From assembly GCA_039881145.1 (NCBI GenBank), contig JAYKKI010000027.1:19045001-19109000 (forward strand): 64,000 bases of DNA, given 5' to 3'. Below, one piece after another: positions 11,217 to 23,555 of the stretch (position 1 is the first letter of the stretch; each line of letters starts with the position of its first letter). The notes below the pieces were generated by a model. That model ran no database searches. It had not been told where the DNA came from and worked only from the letters and a program-made list of their open reading frames with translations. The DNA is from Druceiella hillmani. Its lineage: Eukaryota > Arthropoda > Insecta > Lepidoptera > Hepialidae. The translations under genes were made by a program, and so were the position numbers.

Positions 11217-11850
11217 AGACTCCATTAATTTATGTCGTAGACATCTACGAAAAATATTGTGCAGGTAAAAAATAGTTTCATTTACTAACCTTCATGCATT
11301 CCAGTTTTGTAATATAGACTATTAGATGGACTTAACGAATTACAAGCTTGTTCAATGTTATTTCAGCGATAAATTTTATTTAATTTTAATGATGATTTGT
11401 ATGATGAGTATTTTCTCTATTTCTTTTTCACCAATATAAAGATTCACATTTTTTTACTAAGAAATGTATGAATTGAAAACAAATTGAAGAAATGTATGAA
11501 TTAATTTAAATTTAGAAAAAAATTAAGAAATGTATGAATTGAAACAAATTAAGACTCCATTCATTTATGTCGTAGACGTCTACGAAAAATATTGTGCCGG
11601 TAAAAAAAGTTTCATTTACTAACCTTCATGCATTCCACTTTTTTATTATAGACTATTAGACGCACGTAACGAATTACAAGCTTGTTCAACGTTATTTCAA
11701 CGATAAATTTTATTTTTATTTTATTGATGATTTAAAGTTTTATTAAACAGCTTATTGTATTAAGACAAATTATTAATATTAGTCAATTTCCTCTATTCCT
11801 TTTTCGTTAATATACAAGATTTACATTTTTTATATTAAGAAATGTATTGT
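11217..11850. repeat. ~330-bp direct tandem duplication nested in unit 1
   Basis: Two copies start at about 11,217 and 11,549 with AAGACTCCATT(A/C)ATTTATG, followed by TCGTAGACATCTACGAAAA, CTTCATGCATTCCA, GACTATTAGA and ACGAATTACAAGCTTG. Between them lie three copies of AAGAAATGTATGAATT. In the second copy TCGTAGACGTCTACGA is a perfect 16 bp palindrome. The same pair exists in unit 2, so this duplication is older than the 20 kb one. Confidence 0.9.
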
Positions 11851-12871
11851 TAAAAATTTTATTTCGTAATAAATAAACCTTTAAGTATAAAAGTATATGA
11901 GAATTTGACGAAATTTCGACAGAAATAATAGGAAATGTGTTACCAGATTTAATAAAAAGTTTCTTTCTGCGTTTGACAAAATATTAAATATTCTATAACA
12001 TTAACTAAATGGATATTTGGGAGCCGTTTATTACCAAAACGTGTTTGTATTTCATGCCATTACTGAATGTCGACATGTGCTAATTACAGATTGATTTACA
12101 TTCATATTTACTACTTGCTGAAAGCCAAAACGGACTTTTTTTTTTAAGTGTCACATCAATTAGTTTGTAAACTATATCAGCCTGACAAGAAAATATTGTC
12201 GGAGATATATTGAACTACGTATAAGTATTTTATCACAAAATGTTGATTAAAAATGATTATCTTCTCCATAGGTATAAAGTTATTATGAACTTTTTAAGTT
12301 TACTAAATTTTAATAAATGTTAACAAAACAACTAGTAGCCAATGTTAAGAATGTGGGGTATTTATTCTTAAAAAATCTTAATGTTACTCCCTATCCACAG
12401 ATCGATGAGAGTAGACATTTGTGCTGTCGTGCATGTATATTATAAAAATACTAATCACTAGTCAAATTATGAATAGAAAGTGGGCAAGAGATGAAAAATA
12501 AAAGGTACACATTTATTAATAAGGGTTAATAAATTTTTCAACCAAACCATTATGAACTGGAATTAAAATAAAGAACATAAAACACAACAAGATATTTCCA
12601 GTGAAATAAATATTAAAATAAATTCCATGAAAGCGCCCAGATTGTCTTACCGACGACGAAATCATAAAGCTGCTTTCAAGAAAGCAATAGTCTATATTAA
12701 AAAATAATTCGTAACTAACCTGAAAAATAATAATGCTGATTGAACCTAGGCAGCTAAGGATAACGTTATCCAGTTAAGTCTTTTTTAACAACAATATCTG
12801 TGAGTGTGTATTTAAAACAAATCCCTACTTAAAATAATGAAGACAAAATTAGGGCACGAAAATTGAAGCAG

Positions 12872-12923
12872 ATTTCTGTACTTTAACTAAACTAATAGTT
12901 ACGTTTAGATAAAGTACAGAAAT
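12872..12923. repeat. 21-bp-arm hairpin (copy 1)
   Basis: ATTTCTGTACTTTAACTAAAC and its reverse complement, with one mismatch, flank a 10-base loop. Both arms and the loop are retained in unit 2 (33,541-33,594), where the stem is one pair longer. Confidence 0.85.
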
Positions 12924-13077
12924 ATAACAATTAAATATGAGCTTAGATCTACAAATAGACATTTGACAATTTATAAGAAGGTGTATTATAATACCAATAT
13001 AATTAATAATGATCTGGAAGAAAAAAGAATTGCTGCGACTATGTTCCTAGATACAAATGCTTTCCATTTAGTAATAT

Positions 13078-14342
13078 CAGACTAAGACGTTAAAAGAGAC
13101 TTTTTAATTTTATAGGATAGAATTCGGTCAGTAAATTAATTTAACTTGGAATTGGAGGCACTGGCCCATCTGGGCTTGTTCCGCTGTCTCTGATTGCTTG
13201 AGTTAATTTTCATTATCTCTATTCTTTCTAGTTTTTAATTCATTTCACATCTATAATAAGAATAGAGGTATACTGAGTACGGGCAACACAATTCCGTCAA
13301 ACAGAACTGCTGCTTCTATTTATATTGGTTACGAGTAATATATTCTATTTGAGTAACCTCTTACATTATTTTGAAAGTATGTTTCTAGATACAAATGTTT
13401 AATTTTAATTAGGTGTTCGTATTTCAAATTATGAAAAGCATTTGTATGTAGGAACATATTTTCAAAATAATGTAAGAGGTTACTCAAATAGAATATAGTA
13501 CCCGTAATCAAAATAAATAGAAGCAATACTTCTGTTTGACGGCATTGTGTTGCCCGTACTCTAGTATAACTCTATTCTTATTATAGATGTGAAATGAATT
13601 AAAAACTAGAGAAAAAAGAGTTTTTTGATTTAACTGAAGTAATCAGAGACAGCGGAACAAGTCGACGTGGGCCCATGCCTCCAATTCCAAGTTAAATAAA
13701 TTTACTGACGGAATTATGATTTATATATTTATTTACACACACATTTTACAAGTAACGAAGGATTAATGGTTTAGCAAAATTTAAACCAATAAATTAAACG
13801 TGAATACAACAATTTACAGGAATTATAAACGAAATATTTGGTGAATTTACTTTCAATCATCATAAACAAATCACACTACGGTGACATCATGATCAAGTAG
13901 TTTAACCATTGAATACCGTTGAAAACTAGAAAGTTCTGGTTTATGTAAATTCTAAAGAGTAGTATAGCAAAAAGGTGATGATCGCGTGAGTACAGGAAAT
14001 CGTCGTACGTAGAATGAAAGTTTACTCGATAATGGCATTAGACTTTTTCCATTTAACAATTAAAGGAAAAAAATTGTTCGTGTCAACTCCGACGCGCGAC
14101 TGGAGTTTGCTCCTTAAGTACAATTGTATTGGAATGTATAAAATAGGTACCACTGTGTATAAATATAAATACCAATATCATTAAATGTAAATAGAAAATT
14201 CCTTAGTAGAAAAATACTGACAATATAATTATTTTTAAGTAAAACACAAAGAACAAGATCAAATTTATGCAACAAAATTAAAAACATTCAGTAACGTCAG
14301 ACTAAGAAGTTAAAAGAGACTTTTTAATTTTGTAGGATAGAA
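13078..14342. repeat. Direct repeat pair bracketing the fold-back region
   Basis: A ~45 bp sequence (TCAGACTAAGACGTTAAAAG, then GACTTTTTAATTTT and TAGGATAGAA) occurs at 13,077-13,122 and again at 14,297-14,342. The ~600 bp inverted repeat and ~570 bp of other DNA lie between. This could be an old duplication created with the fold-back insertion. Confidence 0.7.
13118..13722. mobile_element. Fold-back element: ~290-bp arms, short loop
   Basis: The left arm (about 13,118-13,410) and right arm (about 13,430-13,722) are reverse complements over nearly their whole length with scattered mismatches. Shared text includes TTAACTTGGAATTGGAGGCA, TTGTTCCGCTGTCTCTGATT, ACGGGCAACACAAT and GAGTAACCTCTTACATTATT. 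The loop is only about 20-30 bp. No coding capacity. It resembles a fold-back or MITE-like hairpin. Unit 2 keeps only the left arm (33,786-34,121). Confidence 0.85.
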
Positions 14343-16543
14343 AATGCCAAATATTCATACATAAAGACATTTAATGATTGAACTTCAAAAATTATATTAC
14401 GGAAATTCAATTTGACTAGCGAAATAATTCCCTTTACGTACAGCTAGAATAGTAAAATGTGCATTAAAATTAGTTTCCACTGGATGGTTTACTTTGCATA
14501 TAGCCAGAATAACAAAACGTGCATTAAATTAGTTTGGACTAGATGGTATAAGCCAGTGATGGCTTTAATTCAGGAAGTTATCAAATACATGTTTATTCTT
14601 AATATTTGGTAATTTAACAAATAATTGAAAAAACATGATATATTCTGACAAATGAATTTGAGTACCAATTATTACAGAAGCTACATTAAGTGAAAATTCC
14701 CTTATTGAAATGAAATGTTTGGTTAAATTTGTCAATGACTGAAAAAAAACCTTCATTAAATTAGTTTGAACTAGATAGTACAAACCATTCTTTCATAGGG
14801 TTTCAATATGAAAATCTTACTTCAATGATTAACACACCATTTCATTGAATACTTTTATTATCAATCCCTTGCCAAATTGTAATATATACTTATAGACCCT
14901 TAATAACATTGCTTGACAATAACATTGATTAATTGAGACCCTTAATAACATTGATTGCTTTAACAATTAATAAATAATTCCCACCATTTTTTGTGTAAGA
15001 CCAAAAATATGAACATTAACATTTTTTAACTTTTAACTGTTTCAAACAACGTGCTAAACTGCCTTTCTGCACACAACAAAATGATGACTCTATGATTTAT
15101 TATTGAAAATTTAACTGTCTGTTGTGAAATTGAAAAAATATAAAATAAAACACAATATGAGGAGGAAAATTTATAAAAATAAAAATAATGAAAATAAAAA
15201 TAGTACTAAGAGTACATAAATAGGGTATTTAAAAAATTAAAACGAAATAAGAATAAAAAACAATATTTAAAAACCCATAAAAGAATAAAAATGTATGAGG
15301 AAAAAAATCAATAATCTAAAAACTTATTTCGTTTATTTTTCTCTCTCTGCAACTTCAACACGAGCATTCGCTTCTCGATCTTGACAACAAAATTTCCTTG
15401 CGGATTTCATGGAACTCGTCTTCTCTTTGTTTTCTCAGCTCCACATTTCATTCCACGTGTAATTTCTTTTTAATTCTTCCGTCTGAAATAACTGACGTTA
15501 ACTGAAAGCTACTGGTAAGTCTCCTGCGTATTAGTACATTCATGTCCACGTCCAATATGGTTTCCTGTACCTCATCTCTAGGCTAACTTGCAGGAACATC
15601 TTCCGTTGCCTCGAACGATGTTGGCAAAGTTTCCGCGGCTTCAGCAAACATTTCACTTCTACTCGTAGATTTATTGCTCAGACAGATCTGTAGATAATTG
15701 ACACTAATTAATTCAATATCAATTCATGAATATCACAAATTTACAAATTTTAAATTTCAACCCATTTCCCCATATCACCAAAAAGAAAATAAAATAAAAG
15801 TAAAATGAAGAGGTTTTTAAATAAATTTTACAGTTTGTAATTTTAAAGGTGATTAAACTACAAACTACTTTCGTTTGTAATGCTACTTCTTCAGCATTAA
15901 ATATAATTTCAAATAAAATTCACTTCAAATAAATCAATCTAAAAACTTTCGGTACACCGTTACTAACCAATTTAAAAAAAACCCTGTAGATGAAAGTTTA
16001 ATTGTACATTTATTTACCTAGACTATATCACACGCGTTATTTACCTCGACTTAATTGGTGGGCAAAATCGTTTGATGTGCTTACACAATTAACCCTGGTT
16101 CTGTTAAGGGAACGAGGGGGTCAATTTGAATGCCGCTAATCACGTCTCCTCCACCGGTGGCCATCCGCTGCTACCTTTCCTTTGTCAAATCTCTTCTCTG
16201 CTTGGCTTTTATATTAAGCCAAAGTAGGCACAGTTGACTTCCTTTTGCCTAAAGAAATAAATAAAATACACGTTTCTTAAGCAAATTATTTAAAAAAAAA
16301 AGGAATTACATTCCTGCAAATAATTTAATTCTGTATTCATCAAACCAATTAATTCTAACTTCATCTTGGACGAGAGCATAGATCCCAGGAAACCCAACTA
16401 CAGAAATTTAATTTACCATCACTAGCCACACGGAGAAATGGTGATCTATTTATTATATTTATATAAAATCGTACATTCACGTATTAATTGTCTTTCCTTC
16501 TCTCTCTACTTAACTTTGACACTCGACTCAGATCCCATATATG
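13449..16543. other. 3.1-kb segment present only in unit 1
   Basis: Unit 2 joins sequence equivalent to 13,448 directly to sequence equivalent to 16,544. TATG occurs at both unit 1 edges (13,445-13,448 and 16,540-16,543) and once at the unit 2 join (34,118-34,121). This is what a microhomology-mediated deletion in unit 2 would leave. The left edge falls just inside the right arm of the fold-back, a plausible fragile site. Confidence 0.8.
15345..16245 (-). pseudogene. Possible Myb/SANT-like (Harbinger-associated) protein remnant
   Basis: Two GC-richer patches can be read as decayed protein on the minus strand. The upstream patch (about 16,230-16,060) gives NIKAKQRRDLTKER, a stop, then QRMATGGGDVISG. 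This resembles the end of Myb/SANT-like DNA-binding domains, where a basic helix is followed by TGGG. The downstream patch (about 15,690-15,345) gives an acidic stretch (EMFAEAAETLP) and then a charged helix-like stretch (LRKQREDEFHEIRKE), as in the C-terminal coiled region of such proteins. Stops interrupt both patches. Such proteins are encoded by Harbinger/PIF transposons and related host genes. The assignment rests on pattern only. Confidence 0.4.
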
Positions 16544-18261
16544 ATTACAGAGATTATATTTACTAAAGTTTATAATAATAATATCTATTTTTATAACCCC
16601 ATAATTCGAATGTGCCGATTGCATAAGGACATTGTTTCTCAACATCCGTCCTTGGATATTTTTGAACCTAAATTATTAATTAACATTTAAAAAGAAAATA
16701 GCAAATACATTATTTATAAACTAAAACCTCCTACAATAGAAATAATGTTTTGTTCAGTATATGGAAAATAATATAATTCTAAGTTTATGCTAAGTTTAAC
16801 AATTGATTTTGTAATATGTTTAATAACACGAGTAACCCTTGAAAATGTATACATAGATACTCTAACCATTTTGTGCACACATAATTAGAGTTGTAGTACA
16901 GTTTTATACTCTGTTTTTTTTTAAATATATTTTTACGTTCATCATAAACGTAAACATTAGACTGTACTTATACTTTTATTATTATATCCGCTTACATTAC
17001 ATTTTTTTTTCATTTACACGTTTGCTCCGTCGATGCGTTTATTTTCAATTACATCTTTGCGAGAAACGAATATCTTCACTCTGTTTCCGTGTTGTTTCTT
17101 TTTCTTGTTTTCATTTTACTACTTATGTTAAACGCAATACTTCCAGTCAAAACAAACTTCGCTTGCAGCTGTCAGTAAATAATTCGATATATCAATTAAA
17201 AATGTACCTGAAATTAGCTGATTACACTTTTTTTATGACATTCTGATTTTCCTATTCATAAAACTTAATACCGAGCGTTATATATAAAAATCGATTCTTA
17301 AGGAGTAAACTCCAAAAATTTCATAAGTGCAAGGTCTCTTTTGAGTTGCAATTAATTGAAAACTAGCGCACCCAGGATAAAAACTGTAAAATATAGAAAA
17401 GTAAAATAACCATACACTCTTATATACAGACATCGACGAATCGTTTTTATAAACGTTCACTCATCTAGTTGTACTTGGCCTTTGTGTGGACTCCAAATGT
17501 TGGAGTCGGCTTCTAATCGGTTTTGCAGTTATGAAGTGGGTAGCAAGTAAATCATTTGAAATCCTTTTAATTACTCAATCATACAATTAATTTAATTCGT
17601 TTCCAACTTGTAACACGCAAGTGTTATATAAAGTCTCATTACTGTTCATATAATGAAATCTCCGGGAATAATGCATGCCAAATCCAAGTATCCTAAATAC
17701 AATTTTCCAAGTAAAAGTAATGTAGCAAAATAAAAGACGACTGTCGATAACTATACCGACGTGAATATTGGAAACACGCTTGAGACTAGAGTCCGCTAAT
17801 ACATTCGCACACACGATCGGAACTTGGGAACAAAAATAAATCATCTATGAGCACTTACTTATATGAAAATGAAGCTTTTTCCAGACGCCATTTCAAAATT
17901 GAGTCAACGTTCTTCTAAAGCGTTGCATAATTTTAGCAATTACCTTTTCTTTAAGTAACTTTACATGCTCGGCAAAAAACACACGTTTTACAATTTATAA
18001 TGACAGGTCATTTGTCATTGTAAAGATAGATGGAGACATAAATTACTATCTTGATCACACCAGAGTTAGTAACGTAAATAATTTTCCATACCATACAAAT
18101 TGTTTCCAAGATAAATAAAAAATGTACCAAATTTAATTAAAAATTCCTCCAGTAGTTTTACTTAGTTAAGTTTCATTAAATCAAAGTTGGCCAAAAGAAT
18201 AAACAAAAACATATGTATATTTCCGTTCATAAGCTGTAAATGTTATGGTGGAATAATTAGC

Positions 18262-18264
<3 letters not shown>
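16544..18264. other. Conserved but unassigned unit 1 sequence
   Basis: The stretch matches unit 2 at 34,122-35,842. Open frames of 60-85 residues occur on both strands (17,022-17,246 plus; 17,278-17,460 and 17,587-17,844 minus). They carry no recognisable domain and show no excess of silent changes between copies. Confidence 0.45.

Positions 18265-18297
<33 letters not shown>
18265..18297. repeat. (TA)n microsatellite
   Basis: About 16 TA units. The unit 2 counterpart (35,843-35,887) is longer. Confidence 0.95.
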
Positions 18298-18298
<1 letters not shown>

Positions 18299-18649
18299 TA
18301 CATACATAAGTGTGTATGTGTATAATATTATTAACAATATGTGTCACTATTAGATTTTACATTATTTTAATTTCCTTTCTATCTTTATTTATTCTGAAAA
18401 CTCAGTACACAATATTAGTTGGAACTATAGAATAAAACAGCGCATTTTCAGTCGAACGAAAAATTATATAATAACGTACCAAACAAAGGAAAAACCGTGT
18501 ACATTATTTTCACTAAACCGTCCGTTTTTTATGATTTATGTTTTTTATGATTTATGAATTTATGATTTTTATATACTCAATGTGAAAGTAATACAAGAAT
18601 ACATTATTTTTTATTTAACTTACATAAATATTTTTTTAAATAAGTTGCT

Positions 18650-18935
18650 ATTAATACAATGGAGTCATTGTTTCCTTATCCTACAAACAAGAACCCTTTT
18701 ATATAACTTCTGTAGAAATAATGAGCGTCCAACCATTTTTTCGTATTCATATTAGGAACAACGCTCTATGCGAAGAAAATTGGAAAACCTCCCAATTTGT
18801 TCGCTCGTACATTCTATTTTCAGTAACATCATTTGAATATACTGTTTGACAAAGGTTTATTTAAACATGTTTTTATTTCGTGCCTATATTTGGAGACGGG
18901 ACACAAGAAATGACGTCTCACAACCGTATTATTTT
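18650..18935 (-). repeat. Unclassified ~250-bp module, copy B1
   Basis: Minus-strand landmarks match the other copies: GTGAGACGTCATTTC, TTCAAATGATGTTACTG, GTTGTTCCTAATATGAATAC, AAATGGTTGGACGCTCATTA and TACAGAAGTTATATAAAAG. One frame reads NTKKWLDAHYFYRSY. Relative to copy A it is about 11 bases shorter in the middle, a frame-breaking difference. Confidence 0.7.
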
Positions 18936-19132
18936 GAAATGTCTTTAAGCATGCTGTCTACTTCAGCAGCCTTGGAGTCTCGAATAGAATTTTCCTTTTT
19001 GTATATATTTGCAAACCTTGTATTACGTTCCGTGCTTTGATTCATATCTGATGAATACTTATCTTCTACTTGCTTCTGCATAATGATCACCATCGCCCCA
19101 TCTCTCAACTCAACTAATAAAAGTGATGACAA
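18929..19132 (-). other. Coding-like open frame upstream of module B1
   Basis: A charged, helix-prone 60-residue stretch (MQKQVEDKYSSDMNQSTE, then KENSIRDSKAAEVDSML) ends in a stop just inside module B1. Composition is less AT-driven than in other frames here. Unit 2 keeps most of it but differs near the start (36,700-36,720). It is not recognised. It could be a decayed exon or transposon remnant. Confidence 0.25.
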
Positions 19133-20023
19133 TATCTAAAATTGTAAAGTCTAACTATAGCTGTTTTTCATCAATATTTTCTGATTTTGATTCAACCTTG
19201 TCTAAATACTTTTTCCAAGTTTCCACATAGTGGCTACTTCTTTTGTACTTATAATATTATCTATTATTCATTTACTAATGGTTCAAAAAATAAAATCTTT
19301 GTAAGTCTAAGAAATACCTAAGTGAATTGCTCAAAACGCTTTATTTTTTTTTGGATAATCGATAGTAATATTATTTAATATTTAAATGTAATTCATTTAT
19401 TTTCAAATTGATCATTTGAATATTTCTAATTGTTGAACTCGCAAGTTATGTAATTTGACAATTTACGAGTAACAGTGTGAAATCTTCAAATGATCAATTT
19501 CGTTAATTACATCTTATTTTTCACTTTACTTCTAGTTTATTTCACTTGCTCGCGAGCTTAACAGTCAAGAAAAATTGTTCATGAAATTGTAAACATCATA
19601 ATATTTTCATAATACTATTTCTACAAAATCAATGAACCTGAAGTTTAGTGATGATACCATTTAAGTACAGATAAAATTTTATCCTAACCCAAAAACTATA
19701 TTTATGGGCAACCTTTTATGTTTTCATGCTAAAAAACATAAATGAGGTTGAAAATATTAAACGAGATTAAATAATTTTAACGAAAATATTTTTAGAATTG
19801 CAAACATTATCCAAACGATTTGAGCTTAAACGAGTTTTTCAAAAAAAAAGCAATGAATGCATTTTTATAGCAGTAACTACTAATGTCATATCCATTTGAA
19901 CTAATAAGTCCAATAGCCTGAGTCTTTGGGATATCCAGTGTCAAGTTTGAACAAGTTGTCACTTGTCAGTCGGGTTCCAGAGCCCAAAAAATAAGGTTAT
20001 GTTTACCGTATCTGTCGCGCATC

Positions 20024-20660
20024 ATGGAATTTGAACAACATGTGAATATTACATTTTGTTTCAAGTTGGGAAATTGTGCCAAAAAAGGTCATGATATATC
20101 AAAAGTGGTATACAGCAATAATATGGTGACTATGAAGACTGAAAACAAGTGGTATGAGCGATTCAAAAGTGGAAATGAGTAGGTTTAAGACGACCAAAGT
20201 CCGGGACGTCATGCTTATTGTCTTTTTTATAGTGAAGGCATAGTGAGGTCAGAGTTCGTTCAAACTGTAAACTTCGAATATTACAACTGCCTATTCCAAC
20301 CTTTTGTGAAACGATGCATGGATAAACCAGAAAATGGGTCAGTGGTTTCCTCCTTCATCACGACAATGCCCCGTGTCACGCCTCATTTCTGATCTGAGAA
20401 TTTATGATAGAAAAAAAAAATTCCCGTCTATTCACATCCACCTTACTCTCCGGAGCTAAGTACTACGCTACATGTGGCTGTTCACAAAAATTAAAACCGT
20501 GCTGAAAGAAAAACGTTTTGACACCATTTATGACGTTGAAATGCCACGACAGAGTAGCTAAAGGTCCTTCCGAAGACTTCCAGAAATGCTTCCAATCATG
20601 GAACCGCCGTTAGGATAAGTGTATCGCTAGCCAAGGAGAGTACTTCGAAGGAAATTAAGT
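20024..20660 (+). pseudogene. Mariner transposase pseudogene (copy 1)
   Basis: The first 50 codons give the N-terminal DNA-binding part of a Tc1/mariner transposase (FEQHVNITFCFKLGNCAKKG ... WYERFKSG), then a stop at about 20,180. Sequence for the middle of the protein is largely missing. From about 20,340, across frameshifts, come LHHDNAPCH with the second catalytic aspartate, HPPYSPELS, and near 20,560-20,655 DFQKCFQSWNRR and GEYFEG, the usual mariner C-terminus. The third aspartate region is scrambled. The normal protein is about 345 residues. Terminal inverted repeats were not found. It is dead and was present before the duplication. Confidence 0.9.
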
Positions 20661-21980
20661 CAAGTTAAAACTATATCTGGGACATTGTTCTAACATATTT
20701 GTCTTTTTATGTTATTTAGGAAGTTTTCATGATTTCAAAATAACTTTTTAATTTACAGGTATTTTCGTTTTCGCTTTTATTAATTATATGTTCAATCTTT
20801 TGCGTCGAGATTTATTTTCAACTATGACATCAGTAATTTTGTTCAATCAAGTGGTCAGGAAATTAAATCCCTGTGAAAATGCTTTAAATTATTTGGAAAA
20901 ATCGATGATTCTTATTTTAATTTTGTTGCAATATTATCTTTCCTACCATTTTCACATTGCTCCATGTGAAAATTAAAGGAAGGTGATGGTATTTTTATAG
21001 AATTTACGACAAAATACTTCTTACAGGTAGGCATATATGTACTTAAATACGCACTATTATACCTTTATAGGTATACTGTTTGTGTGACGTTTAGTGTCGT
21101 TTGTGCGCGTTATTTCGCAATAAGCTTACCGTTTTTGCTCCGATTCCTCAAACACCGATGTGTCAAAATGCGTGCAAAAACCTACGTAGGGTTATACATA
21201 AGTGCATGTTTCAGTATGTCTACAGTTTTTACTGTACATGTATGTTTTGTACATTCACCTTAAGTTGTTCTGAAGAAAATGGAGTTTAATAGGAACCTAT
21301 TATCATTACTTAAGAGTTCCGATTTGCGATGCCATTATAAAAAATCTTATATCAAATCTTATATAAAAGAAGTGATCAATAAGTGAATAATTGCTACCTT
21401 TCGAAACAGAAATCATCCCGAAATCATAAGATCTTTATTTTGACATAAGACTATTATTTATTTCTAATTATTTTACCTCAATATTTATTGGTAATAATGG
21501 TATCTGAGTCTTAAACAAACATGGAAAAAACATAAACTGAAGGGGCAAAATATTGAAATAATCTGAATTTTCTTAAAACATTATAACGATCTATTACATT
21601 TACTGACGAACGCAAACTGAAGAGGGAACTTAAATACTTTATAAAACTATTTCGTCAGTATTCGGATTAAATATTACGTTTATATTGGCAATTAAGAAAC
21701 ACAAGTTTCGTCATTACAAAGCAATTTCGGAATTTAAATTAGAGAAGGGATGTCGCTCGATTATTTTCCAAAGCAATGGGCTAAAAAAATACGAAATACA
21801 TCAATTTAATTATTTACACATCATAAAAAACCAACCATTATTATTAAAAGTACTAGTCAAATATTTAAAACAATGCCTTAAGTAATTTACTGGTACTTTG
21901 ATGGCCGATTATAACATTTGTACCCCGAGTTTGCACAACGAAATACTAGAGTAATATAAAAGATCAATCTGCAAAATATT
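20661..21980. other. Unit 1 sequence without recognised gene
   Basis: The stretch is conserved in unit 2. Open frames at 20,788-20,976, 21,101-21,289 and 21,685-21,885 have no domain, and equivalents in unit 2 are altered or broken by indels. Confidence 0.45.
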
Positions 21981-22076
21981 TGATATTTTGAATATAGCTA
22001 TGTTTGAATATTTGAATATAGCTATGTTTGAGTATTTGAATATAGCTATGTTTGAATATTTGAATATAGCTATTTT
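21981..22076. repeat. 24-bp minisatellite, 4 copies
   Basis: GAATATAGCTATGTTTGAATATTT-type units follow one another four times. Unit 2 has seven copies (39,541-39,712). Confidence 0.95.
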
Positions 22077-22689
22077 TATACATAATTATTCGGGGCACTT
22101 ATTGGGTACCAGATTCAACATTGTCCAATAAGTTTTAGTTTATAAAATATATGTTAATTATTGATCGAAATAATTTATAAAAAATATTAACTGCTGCTGT
22201 CTAAATTAAAACCGTATGCCGAAATTATCCGGTTTGAATAGAATAGGCTTAATTGAAAACTACATTATTTCGGTAATGGAAATATGGTTAGAGATGATAA
22301 AAAGGTAACTTAACAATTAAATTAATATTAAATATATTAATTACCATTTTAATTTTATAAGGAGTCCAGAAGTGAAGAGGTTATAAAAAGCTGGAAATAT
22401 AAAAAGAGCATGATGCAAGACGGGAGAAATTGTGAAAAATAGGAAATAAAGAAGTGTTACAAATTGAAATGTATTGAATAAATTGTGTGTGAATAAAGGG
22501 AAATGTAGCGAGATCGAATGACGTCGGTACGTAGTAACTTCTGTGAAAATTTAATTTATGGTTTACATATGAAATTTGCCTGCATATATGTGTGTAGACA
22601 ATATCAAAGGAAAATAAAGTCAAAAGAGAAAAATGTTCTAGTAATTCCAATATTGGCTCTTAAAGCAACCTAATTATTTTATAATATTC

Positions 22690-22935
22690 AAGATTCGATG
22701 TTGTTTGTGACACGTTATTTTCCAATTTCAAATATAGGCATGAAATAAAAATATATAATATGTAAAAAGTTTCTTCAAATATTCCATTCAAGCAATATTA
22801 CTGACAACGGAATATGTCAAATAAATGAAGAAAATTTCCTTTAAATTATATCCGTACCGAATATAGTTCTCGACGTGGATATGACAGAATGGATGAGCGT
22901 TCCCTATTTCCACAGGAGTTATATGAAAGAATCTT
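22690..22935 (+). repeat. Unclassified ~250-bp module, copy C1
   Basis: Same module as A1 and B1 but on the plus strand: TTTGTGACACGTTATTTTCC, CAAATATAGGCATGAAATAA, ATTACTGA, GTTCTCGACGTGGATATGAC, AGAATGGATGAGCGTTCCC and ACAGGAGTTATATGAAAG. One frame reads IVLDVDMTEWMSVPYFHRSY. The opposite orientation makes a simple tandem exon array unlikely. Confidence 0.7.
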
Positions 22936-23222
22936 TTGAAATGGATAATGAGACAGCGAATTGCATATGTATTTAGGACTTGTAATTGCAACCTGTTTAA
23001 AAATTGAAAACAAATGAATGTATTAAAATATGTTTACATTATTATATACTTCATGCTGGTATATTGTTCAGGTGAATTTATGTGAGATTAAGAAAATTTA
23101 TAGATTCCTTGGAAGAAGAAGTAAAGAGTCTTTAGAAAAAATTTAAATTTGAGTGATGTAAACTTTCTAGATGACTATTGAAATAATAGTGTTCTAAGTA
23201 ATTATGTCGTGATAATTTAAAT

Positions 23223-23224
<2 letters not shown>

Positions 23225-23272
<48 letters not shown>
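23225..23272. repeat. (TA)n microsatellite, left of retroelement
   Basis: About 24 TA units directly abut the retrotransposon fragment. Unit 2 has a single uninterrupted (TA)n at the matching site (40,821-40,872). Confidence 0.95.
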
Positions 23273-23274
<2 letters not shown>

Positions 23275-23555
23275 TTCTTCTTAGTCGTGCACTCTTGACA
23301 GAGTGGTCGTAATCATGATTCGGCCGGTTCCTTCGCCACTGCCGCCCTCGCGATGTGACCCCATGTAGTTCGGTGTTTTGCGGAGTGAGAGCAGTCATTT
23401 ACACTGGAGTGCGTCACAGATTTTATTAGGTCTGTCCACCGTGTCGGAGAGCGTCCGCGGGATCGTTTGCCTTCGACTTTGCCTTGCACCACCAGTCGTT
23501 CCAAGGAGTCCTCGTTACGGGTGACATGTCCAAAGAATTTGAGGATTTGCAATTG

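Noticed and set aside
16544..18264. Short open frames conserved between the two duplication units (for example 17,022-17,246 and 34,594-34,818).
   Set aside because: All DNA in the units is conserved at this level; substitutions show no preference for silent positions and no domain is visible.
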